Below, in pieces: positions 37,774 to 44,527 of a stretch of 44,527 nt of DNA. Made by a program: the position numbers and the translations under genes. The stretch is from Methylococcales bacterium. GTDB taxonomy: Bacteria; Pseudomonadota; Gammaproteobacteria; Methylococcales; Methylomonadaceae. Position 1 is the first letter of the stretch. Each line of letters starts with the position of its first letter. Location of the stretch: NCBI GenBank assembly GCA_003584895.1, contig QVQF01000165.1:1-44527 (forward strand), written 5' to 3'. Under the pieces are notes generated by a model. That model was not told the origin of the DNA. It saw only the letters and a program-made list of their open reading frames with translations, and did no database searches.

Positions 37774-39057
37774 ATGAATACTACTCATTTAACTGAAACA
37801 CGCTTTTGCAATCTAGAACTGTCTGACTCTATATTGCTAGGCTTAAACGATGCCGCTTTTAATCATTGCACGCCAATTCAAGACAAAGCCTTGCCTTTAT
37901 TGTTGCGCAGCAAAGATATTGCCGGACAAGCGCAAACGGGAACAGGTAAAACCGCCACCTTTTTGCTGGCTACTTTTCAACATCTATTGAATGATGAAAG
38001 TGAAGCTATTAAAAATCCAAGGGCACTCATTCTTGCCCCGACCCGTGAGCTGGCGATACAAATTCATAAAGACGCTCTCTCTCTAAGCAAGCATCTTAAT
38101 TTAAAGTTCGCTCTCATTTATGGTGGCACCGATTATCAAAAACAATTGGATACCTTAAAATCCAATATTGATATTATCATCGGCACTCCAGGACGGATTA
38201 TTGATTTTTATAAACAAAATGCTTTCACACTGAATCACATCCAGGTCACCGTAATGGATGAAGCTGACCGCATGTTTGATTTAGGTTTTATCAAGGATAT
38301 CCGTTATTTATTACATCGCATGCCAGCACCCGAACAGCGCTTAAACATGCTGTTTTCAGCGACCCTATCTTATAAAGTCACTGAGCTTGCCTATGAGCAC
38401 ATGAACAACCCCATACTCATACGCATAGAATCCGAGGAAGTGACTTCTAAGGCGATACAGCAAAGTGCCTATTGCCCAGCCAACGAACAAAAAATACCCT
38501 TATTAATCGGCTTGTTAAACCATCATCAACCGCAACGTAGCATTATTTTTGTCAACACCAAGCGTTGCGCAGAACTGTTGGACGATACCCTTAACGCCAA
38601 TGGCTATAAAACTGCGGCACTTAGTGGTGATGTGCCACAAGACAAACGTCAGCGGCTACTGGCTGATTTTCAGGACAACAAAATTACCTTACTCATTGCT
38701 ACGGATGTTGCTGCAAGAGGTCTTCATATAGCTGACGTTTCTCATGTTATTAATTATGATTTACCCCAAGATGTAGAAGATTATGTACACAGAATTGGCA
38801 GAACAGCTCGCTTTGGTGCGAGCGGCATTGCTATTAGTTTTATTTGTGAACATTACGCTTACTCCATGCCCGATATTGAAACCTACATAGGCCAGAAAAT
38901 ACCAGTCAACGCCATCACCGCCAATCTATTAGCAGAAGTCATCACACCTGAAAGAAGACCACCCAAACCTAAAGCCGACCATCAAGGCAAGCGTCCTACC
39001 TCAGACAAGCACAAAAAATTTACCAGCCGACCATCAACTCCCGAAAATCCTCAATAG
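37774..39057 (+). CDS. rhlB: DEAD-box RNA helicase RhlB
   Basis: An ATP-dependent RNA helicase, in enterobacteria part of the RNase E degradosome. The motifs are in order: CTPIQ (Q motif), AQTGTGKT (I), PTRELA (Ia), GTPGR (Ib), DEAD-type DEADRMFD (II), SAT (III), VATDVAARGLH-type ATDVAARGLH (V) and HRIGRTAR (VI). The ATG at 37774 (MNTTHLTETRF) aligns with the E. coli N-terminus; an in-frame ATG at 37762 is less likely. The Pro/Lys-rich tail (about 400-427) is basic and probably binds RNA. Its last 38 bases overlap the convergent yrfG gene. Confidence 0.94.
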   Translation: MNTTHLTETRFCNLELSDSILLGLNDAAFNHCTPIQDKALPLLLRSKDIAGQAQTGTGKTATFLLATFQHLLNDESEAIKNPRALILAPTRELAIQIHKDALSLSKHLNLKFALIYGGTDYQKQLDTLKSNIDIIIGTPGRIIDFYKQNAFTLNHIQVTVMDEADRMFDLGFIKDIRYLLHRMPAPEQRLNMLFSATLSYKVTELAYEHMNNPILIRIESEEVTSKAIQQSAYCPANEQKIPLLIGLLNHHQPQRSIIFVNTKRCAELLDDTLNANGYKTAALSGDVPQDKRQRLLADFQDNKITLLIATDVAARGLHIADVSHVINYDLPQDVEDYVHRIGRTARFGASGIAISFICEHYAYSMPDIETYIGQKIPVNAITANLLAEVITPERRPPKPKADHQGKRPTSDKHKKFTSRPSTPENPQ

Positions 39058-39676
39058 ATCGGAATTCGCTGATTTGTTTTTTGGGCTGCTGGCTATCCGG
39101 CTTGCTCACAGAGATTAAATGCCCGATGCCAAACAACTGGGCTGAATTTAACACCGCCAAACTGTCATCAACCATTAGTGTATTTTCTTTGTTAAAAACT
39201 TGACATTGCTGCAATAAGGGCCAAAAACCAGCATGCTCTTTAGGGAAGCCCAAATCATGAGAACTGACAATGCCATCAAAAAAAGACTGCAAACACGTCT
39301 TTTCCATTTTTAGAGCCAAGCTGTCACGGTGCGCATTGGTTACCAATAACACTTGCTTAGAGGACTGTTGTAACTTTTCTAAAAACTCAGTCACATGAGG
39401 CAACACAGCAATTAACTCGGAAAGTTCTCGCTTTAAGCCAACAATATCTAGCTGCAAAACCTCACTCCAATAATCTAAACAATACCACTCCAACTGACCT
39501 TCCATACTTTTAAACTGAGGCTCTAATTTCAACTTTGCCAAACTTAGATCCATATCGTGTAATTGAGCAAACTTTAATGGCACGAACTCTTTCCAGAAAT
39601 GATTATCAAAGTTCAAATCTAATAAAGTTCCGTCCATATCCAGTAAAACAGTATCAATTTTTTGCCAATCAATCAT
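39020..39676 (-). CDS. yrfG: HAD-family GMP/IMP nucleotidase YrfG-like
   Basis: A 218-residue HAD phosphatase. Motif I DMDGTLLDL (about 12-20), motif II TNAH, motif III Lys in GFPKEH and motif IV MVDDSLAVL are intact. It resembles E. coli YrfG, which hydrolyses GMP and IMP; the exact substrate is by family only. It is divergent from nudE, its neighbour in enterobacteria as well. The gene's 3' end runs 38 bases into rhlB on the other strand, so the two mRNAs are complementary at their ends. Confidence 0.88.
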   Translation of the reverse strand: MIDWQKIDTVLLDMDGTLLDLNFDNHFWKEFVPLKFAQLHDMDLSLAKLKLEPQFKSMEGQLEWYCLDYWSEVLQLDIVGLKRELSELIAVLPHVTEFLEKLQQSSKQVLLVTNAHRDSLALKMEKTCLQSFFDGIVSSHDLGFPKEHAGFWPLLQQCQVFNKENTLMVDDSLAVLNSAQLFGIGHLISVSKPDSQQPKKQISEFRSIEDFRELMVGW

Positions 39677-39720
39677 GATGAGTTATATTTAGTAAGAAAA
39701 AAAAATCATAAAATACCACA

Positions 39721-40269
39721 ATGCCAAACAGACCGACCATTCTAAAAAGAACAACCATCGCTCAAAGCCGTTTATTTCGTATTGAATCACTAGACATACA
39801 ATTCAGTAATGGTGAGTTACGCAACTATGAACGCTTAGCTCGAGGCAAGCCTGGTGGAGCTGTCTTGATTGTACCTATGCTAGATTCTGAAACGGTACTT
39901 TTAATAAGAGAATATTCTGCAGGAGTCCACCGCTATGAAGTCGGGCTACCAAAAGGCAAAACTGATGAAGGCGAATCCTTTTTTGAAGCCGCTAACCGAG
40001 AACTCAAAGAAGAAGTCGGTTATGGCGCTAAAAAATTGCATCATTTAAGCTCACTATCCCTGGCACCTTCTTATTTGGAACATAGTACCGAAATTGTGCT
40101 CGCTCAGGACCTATATGCCGAAAGATTAGTCGGCGATGAACCCGAAGAATTGGAAGTAATCCCTTGGAAGCTTAATAACATCAATGAATTATTGGCGACC
40201 GGCGAATGTACGGAAGCTCGTTCAATTGCAGCACTCTTTATGACCTTGGAATACCTTAAAAACTCATAA
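39721..40269 (+). CDS. nudE: ADP compounds hydrolase NudE
   Basis: A 182-residue Nudix hydrolase. The Nudix box matches fully, G-x5-E-x7-RELKEEVGY, starting at GKTDEGE. NudE-type enzymes cleave ADP-ribose, Ap3A and NADH to AMP products. The N-terminal domain (RTTIAQSRLFRIESLDIQF) fits the NudE/ADP-ribose pyrophosphatase subgroup. It is 44 bases from the divergent yrfG start, so the promoters overlap; no hexamers are clear. An inverted repeat follows the gene. Confidence 0.92.
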   Translation: MPNRPTILKRTTIAQSRLFRIESLDIQFSNGELRNYERLARGKPGGAVLIVPMLDSETVLLIREYSAGVHRYEVGLPKGKTDEGESFFEAANRELKEEVGYGAKKLHHLSSLSLAPSYLEHSTEIVLAQDLYAERLVGDEPEELEVIPWKLNNINELLATGECTEARSIAALFMTLEYLKNS

Positions 40270-40294
40270 GCTCAAATAATCACACGATCAGTCA

Positions 40295-40328
40295 GTGCAA
40301 AACAACCTATTAGTGGGTTGCTTTGCAC
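40295..40328 (+). terminator. hairpin after nudE
   Basis: GTGCAAAACAACC (40295-40307) pairs with GGTTGCTTTGCAC (40316-40328), 13 positions with one mismatch and an eight-base loop, 26 bases after the nudE stop. The following sequence lacks a T-run. Confidence 0.55.
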
Positions 40329-40414
40329 CTATAGTCCCTCCACCATTGCAAATCATTACTACATAATGACCTAGTCATAGCAGTAAAATCAGCTAAACCA
40401 AAGATAACAACGCT

Positions 40415-40430
40415 TGGCACAATTATAGCT
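40415..40430 (+). promoter_or_regulatory. sigma-54-like element ahead of the metal efflux operon
   Basis: TGGCACAATTATAGCT: full TGGCAC at -24, GG and GC separated by exactly 10 bases (40416-40417, 40428-40429), with TAGCT at -12 against the consensus TTGCW. It points to the czcCBA genes, but would leave a leader of about 285 bases. A match of this quality can occur by chance in a window of this size. The rest of 40329-40725 shows no gene. Confidence 0.28.
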
Positions 40431-40725
40431 TATGTTATTTTCAACAGGAGCAGTCGATTTATAAGATATAGTCATCTAATAATATTACTTTCTGATATTA
40501 GACAGTTAACCTATCATGTCAATCACTAAAATGGCTTCTAATCCCTTGCAACCTTAAGAGCTAACACTATATCGTCACAGCATTGTCATTATTCCCCTAC
40601 ATAATGGGATGTATAGACCTAAATCTCCACCTTATGACAATATTGAAACCCTATCAACAAACCATGTCCACAGTCATATCGACATAACAATGATTGATCT
40701 CAATGACTACTTACCACTAACACTC

Positions 40726-42057
40726 ATGAAATCTTTTTTTTTTAAAGCAATCACCTCATTACTACTAGTAAGCTCTCTATTTGCTTTAAAAGCACAAGCT
40801 GAAAATCAACAGCTCTCTGTTGATGAGGTGGTTTCAATATTTTATCAACGTAATCTAGATTTAATTGCTGCTCAATATAATATTGATCAAGCACGGGCTG
40901 ACACCATTATTGCTAGTGCTATTCCTAATCCTACTGTCAATATCCAAATTAGTGAACTAGGCAGTAATCTTAATAAAAATTCGGGTGCGGCAGGTTGTCC
41001 CACGTCGGGTGCTGCTTGCGGGGCAGCAGAATATTATTCATTTAGTCAACTCATAGAAGTAGCCGGCAAACGCGGCCTTCGCATAGAAAGCAGTAATTTT
41101 GGCACACAGGCCGCAGAAAGTGATTTCCGCGACGCCATACGTATCTTTTCCAACATGGTCAGGAATGCCTATTATCAATTACTGCAAAGCCAAAAGAATC
41201 TATGGCTAGCTCAGGAAATTGTCGATCATTATGCCGACATATCCAAAGCCAACCGCTTACGCATGAAGGGTGGCGATATATCCGAATCAGACTTCTTACG
41301 TGTAAAAATGGAAGCTATGCGTGCACAATCAGATTTAGATGCCTCGCAAACCATGGTAGAGCAAGCTCAAGCGAATTTAGCGGTTATATTACGCTGGCCC
41401 GCCAAAAGCCTACAATTTGAAGCAAAAGAACAATGGCCTGACGCTAAAGATTTCGGACAGCCAACCACCAAAGAAGAGTTTATCAACAAAGCCCTACAAC
41501 AACGTCCTGACCTAGAAGGCGATAAACTGCGCGCAGATCAAGCTGATAAACAACTCGAATTAGCACGCAGACTTAAATACCCTGATGTCACCATCAATGC
41601 CGGTTATGCCCGTGATCCTGGCAACACCGTTTTGACATCGGGTTTTGTCGGCTTCAGTGTGCCCTTACCCCTATTTTATCAATATCAAGGTGAAGCGGAC
41701 AAAGCCGCCGTTCATTTAAGCCAAAGCCGACTGGCCGCAGAACAAACCGAACTTGATATACGTAATGATGTCATCACCGCCCTAGCGACATGGACTAGCA
41801 CCAACAAAATTGTGCAACGCTTCAAAGAAGGCTTATTAGATGATGCGCTAACAGTGAGAAACAGTTCTGAACTGTCTTACAGTAAAGGCGCTGCCAGCGT
41901 ATTGGACTTTATCGAAGCGCAACGTACCTATAAAAATATCATGCACGATTATTATGCGGCAGAGATAGCTAGAGCGAATGCTTACTATGACTTGGAAAAA
42001 GCCCTAGGTGTGCAATTAGATACCGACAAAGCGCCCGTCGCTCGCAACCATAAATAA
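40726..42057 (+). CDS. czcC: CzcC/TolC-type outer-membrane efflux protein
   Basis: The outer-membrane channel of a tripartite heavy-metal efflux pump. From the ATG at 40726 the protein has 443 residues and a clear signal peptide (MKSFFFKAITSLLLVSS, cleaved after KAQA). The mature part has the two OEP repeats with PNPTVNIQISELG and EVAGKRGLRIESS in the first and KYPDVTINAGYARDPGN in the second, as in CzcC/CusC-like proteins. An upstream in-frame ATG at 40609 would bury the signal peptide, so I do not use it. The order outer-membrane channel, adaptor, pump is that of czcCBA; 48 bases separate it from the adaptor gene. Confidence 0.9.
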   Translation: MKSFFFKAITSLLLVSSLFALKAQAENQQLSVDEVVSIFYQRNLDLIAAQYNIDQARADTIIASAIPNPTVNIQISELGSNLNKNSGAAGCPTSGAACGAAEYYSFSQLIEVAGKRGLRIESSNFGTQAAESDFRDAIRIFSNMVRNAYYQLLQSQKNLWLAQEIVDHYADISKANRLRMKGGDISESDFLRVKMEAMRAQSDLDASQTMVEQAQANLAVILRWPAKSLQFEAKEQWPDAKDFGQPTTKEEFINKALQQRPDLEGDKLRADQADKQLELARRLKYPDVTINAGYARDPGNTVLTSGFVGFSVPLPLFYQYQGEADKAAVHLSQSRLAAEQTELDIRNDVITALATWTSTNKIVQRFKEGLLDDALTVRNSSELSYSKGAASVLDFIEAQRTYKNIMHDYYAAEIARANAYYDLEKALGVQLDTDKAPVARNHK

Positions 42058-42105
42058 AGCTTTTATTGAGCTATTCATCAAAACTAACAAAGCCTTGTAC
42101 AGATA

Positions 42106-43278
42106 ATGGACATAAGTAAACCCATGCCACAACAAAGAAAAATACCCTTCTTATGCAGCCTGCTAGTCACTGTTCTATTAAGTGCCTGCTCTGATCCAGT
42201 TGATAAGACTAAAGAAATCATCAAGATCGCCCCCATACCCGGCGAAGTGTTTTTGGCTGAGGACTCACCCAAAAAAGCTTATATCAAAACAGCCACGCTA
42301 ACGCTGAGTCAACATCCATTATTAGAACCACTGGTTGGTAAAATTAGCTATGACGAAAAGCTGACTTCACGTATCAGCTCCCCCGTTGCTGGCCGTGTAA
42401 TTGCCACACCGATAAATTTAGGTACACCAGTACAAATAGGCGCAACCTTATTAGAACTCGATAGCCCAGATGTAGCCTCTGCCGAAGCCGACTATAGCGC
42501 TGCTGAAGCCGATTACACGCTAGCGCAAAAAGCTTGGACTCGCCAGCAAGAGCTCTATGCCGGCAAAGCTATTTCTCAAAAGGATTTAGAGCAGGCGCAA
42601 GATGCTGTTAATGACGCTCGCAGTGCTCTGCAACGCGCCCAACAACGCTTAAAAAACCTGCATATCAACACTGGACTGAGTGATGGTCGTTTTAGCTTAC
42701 GTTCGCCTGTTTCTGGCATAGTGGTTGAACGCAATGTTAATCCGGGCATGGAAGTACGATCCGATCTTGATAAGCCCCTGTATGTAGTCTCCGATTTAAA
42801 AAAACTTACGCTACTCATGGAAGTTTTTGAAGCTAACCTCAGCAAAATAAAACTAGGACAAAAACTTTCCGTTTCAGTACCTGCTTATCCGGGAGTCGTG
42901 TTTCCTGCCAGCGTACAATATATTGCTCAAATACTCGATGAAAACACTCGTACCGTCCAAGTACGCTGCGACCTGCCCAATGCTGATGGCCTTTTATTAC
43001 CTGGGATGTACGCAACAATCACCGTCAACAGTGACCCTAACGATCAGGCCATCGTCATTCCTTTAACAGCCGTATTTACCGAAGGTGATGCCGATTATGT
43101 ATTTGTTGCACTTGAAGATCATCACTATAAACAACGTCCGGTTAATATTGGTTTGCGTCTGAAAGATAAAGCGGTCATTACCGGTGGACTACAAGCTAAT
43201 GAACAAGTAGTGATTGAAGGCGCATTAACACTGCGCGCTGAAGAAGAAGTCGAAATCGACAGCAATAAAGCAAACTGA
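42106..43278 (+). CDS. czcB: RND efflux periplasmic adaptor, CzcB-like lipoprotein
   Basis: A 390-residue membrane-fusion protein joining the inner-membrane pump to the outer-membrane channel. The lipobox LLSACS puts a lipid on Cys28. Then come the barrel-sandwich half-motifs (RISSPVAGRVIATPINLGTPV and FSLRSPVSGIVVERNVNPG, in part), an Ala-rich helical hairpin between them (about 125-185), and C-terminal beta domains. No His-rich N-terminal metal-binding segment of the classic CzcB type is seen. The ATG at 42124 is an alternative start. The pump gene begins 10 bases after its stop. Confidence 0.91.
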   Translation: MDISKPMPQQRKIPFLCSLLVTVLLSACSDPVDKTKEIIKIAPIPGEVFLAEDSPKKAYIKTATLTLSQHPLLEPLVGKISYDEKLTSRISSPVAGRVIATPINLGTPVQIGATLLELDSPDVASAEADYSAAEADYTLAQKAWTRQQELYAGKAISQKDLEQAQDAVNDARSALQRAQQRLKNLHINTGLSDGRFSLRSPVSGIVVERNVNPGMEVRSDLDKPLYVVSDLKKLTLLMEVFEANLSKIKLGQKLSVSVPAYPGVVFPASVQYIAQILDENTRTVQVRCDLPNADGLLLPGMYATITVNSDPNDQAIVIPLTAVFTEGDADYVFVALEDHHYKQRPVNIGLRLKDKAVITGGLQANEQVVIEGALTLRAEEEVEIDSNKAN

Positions 43279-43288
43279 GCATACCGAA

Positions 43289-44527
43289 ATGATTGAACGT
43301 ATTATTGCATTTTGTCTACAGCAACGACTCATGGTTATTGGCGCCACCCTAACCATTGCTATTTCTGGGATCATCGCTTTTGAAAACTTACCTGTACAAG
43401 CTTTTCCTGATGTACAGAACGTCTTCGTGCAAGTCGTCACCCAATACCCAGGTCAAGCACCAGAAGAAGTAGAAAAACTAATTTCATTACCGATTGAGCG
43501 GGTCATGAATGGTCTGCCGCATTTGATGAATATGCGCTCAGTGTCGATCTTTGGACTTTCCGTGGTCACTCTGACCTTTGATGATAGTGCAGAGGATTAT
43601 TTTTCACGGCAGCAAGTATTAGAACGTTTACATAATGCTGACATTCCCTCCGATACCAAGCCACAGTTGGGGCCTTTGTCTACCGGTGTCGGTGAAATTT
43701 TACGCTATGTAATCGATGCTAAAAATTTGTCTTTAGTTGAGCAGCGCGCCCTTCAAGACTGGGTCATTGAACCTAAGATACGAACCATGCAAGGCGTTGC
43801 CGACGTAGTCTCCTACGGTGGTGGCGTCAAAGAATATAAAGTTGCTGCCAAACCAGATCGCCTAAGAAATTTCAATATTAGTCTCCAACAAGTATTCGAT
43901 GCGATAGCCGCCAATAATAACAATACAGGTGGTGGCTATATAGAACATGGAGATGAAGCCTTAGTTGTCAGAGGCATAGGTTTATTAAAGTCTGCCGAGG
44001 AAATAGGAGAAATTGTTGTCAACACCAACGATGGCGTGCCCATACGTATTAAAGATGTCGCTGATATTAGTGTAGGTCCGCAACCGCGCACCGGTATGGT
44101 GGCTATGAACCAACGCGATGATGTCGTCGAAGGCATCGTATTATTAATCAAAGGTCGTGATGCGGTTGAAGTACTCAATGGCGTCAAACAAAAAATCGCA
44201 GAGCTGAACGACTTTGGTCTGCCTCCTGGCGTTCAAATCAGACCGATTTATGATCGTACTGAATTAGTCGGTCATACCATACATACTGTTGAGCACAACA
44301 TGCTGGAAGGCGCAGTGCTGATTTTGATCATTTTAATGGTCTTTCTAAGACGTTTTGTAGCGGCACTTTTAGTCACCTTGATTATTCCCTTATCTTTATT
44401 ATTCGCCTTTATTCTGGTCGATCTAGGCGGCATTTCCGCCAACCTAATTTCACTGGGCGCGATTGACTTTGGTATTATTGTCGATAGTGCGGTGGTCTTA
44501 GTCGAAGCGGTTATGGTACAGGTTACC
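43289..44527 (+). CDS. czcA: CzcA/CusA-type heavy-metal RND pump, 5' part only
   Basis: The frame opens at ATG 43289 (MIERIIAFCLQQRLMVI) and is still open at the right edge, 413 codons; the full family length is about 1030-1060. First membrane helix, then the periplasmic porter domain (VFVQVVTQYPGQAPEEVEK, in part), then helices 2-4. The proton-relay signature DFGIIVDSAVVLVE (Asp393, Asp399, Glu406) matches the HME1 pattern DFGx3DGAx3VEN of cobalt/zinc/cadmium pumps except Ser for Gly and Ala for Asn. CusA-like copper/silver pumps differ there. The metal is inferred from that motif only. Confidence 0.93.
   Translation, partial: MIERIIAFCLQQRLMVIGATLTIAISGIIAFENLPVQAFPDVQNVFVQVVTQYPGQAPEEVEKLISLPIERVMNGLPHLMNMRSVSIFGLSVVTLTFDDSAEDYFSRQQVLERLHNADIPSDTKPQLGPLSTGVGEILRYVIDAKNLSLVEQRALQDWVIEPKIRTMQGVADVVSYGGGVKEYKVAAKPDRLRNFNISLQQVFDAIAANNNNTGGGYIEHGDEALVVRGIGLLKSAEEIGEIVVNTNDGVPIRIKDVADISVGPQPRTGMVAMNQRDDVVEGIVLLIKGRDAVEVLNGVKQKIAELNDFGLPPGVQIRPIYDRTELVGHTIHTVEHNMLEGAVLILIILMVFLRRFVAALLVTLIIPLSLLFAFILVDLGGISANLISLGAIDFGIIVDSAVVLVEAVMVQVT

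Overview
The window looks like a moderately AT-rich chromosome segment from a gammaproteobacterium. The gammaproteobacterial signs are the rhlB / trxA-rho block, hemC-hemD-hemX-hemY, the yrfG / nudE neighbour pair, proC-yggT and cmoA. The DabA/DabB bicarbonate-uptake pair, a ChbG/HpnK-type deacetylase and the general protein style would fit a methanotroph or sulfur oxidiser (for example Methylococcales), but that is inference; no methane- or sulfur-oxidation gene is present to settle it.

Layout. 1-224: leader and tandem promoters of an rRNA operon that reads leftward out of the window, so the 16S gene lies just off the left edge. 398-817: a small lipoprotein. 909-5859: two tandem dynamin/Era-type GTPases with membrane segments, a decayed TnpB fragment with its element right end, and a membrane-anchored coiled-coil protein. 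6015-10478 (minus): a lipid-linked sugar transfer operon (GtrA-ArnT fusion, deacetylase, GT2 transferase) followed by cmoA. 10881-15221: argB, yggT/proC, and a spore-photoproduct-lyase-like radical SAM enzyme overlapping an SDR dehydrogenase. 15229-18092 (minus): a sigma-54 two-component system. 18535-24741: dabA, dabB and an OprP-type porin. 24742-25614: intergenic, with a perfect hairpin and a 21-bp minisatellite. 25615-30374 (minus): purM, a MITE-like palindromic element and a large MscK/MscM-type channel. 30688-34885 (minus): hemCDXY. 35023-40269: uppP, rho, trxA, rhlB, yrfG, nudE. 40726-44527: a CzcCBA-type heavy-metal efflux operon whose pump gene runs off the right edge.

How parts may work together. 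The DabA zinc site is complete and dabA/dabB overlap by four bases. A GG-N10-GC sigma-54-like element sits just ahead of dabA, beside a divergent sigma-54 activator and its kinase, which suggests (unproven) that this kinase/activator pair controls bicarbonate uptake. The GTPase pair plus the coiled-coil protein is the most novel-looking unit: two non-identical membrane GTPases, translationally overlapped, with a downstream single-pass coiled-coil protein carrying three copies of a short basic amphipathic motif. Two kinds of small mobile DNA are visible: the TnpB remnant and the 190-bp palindromic element next to purM.
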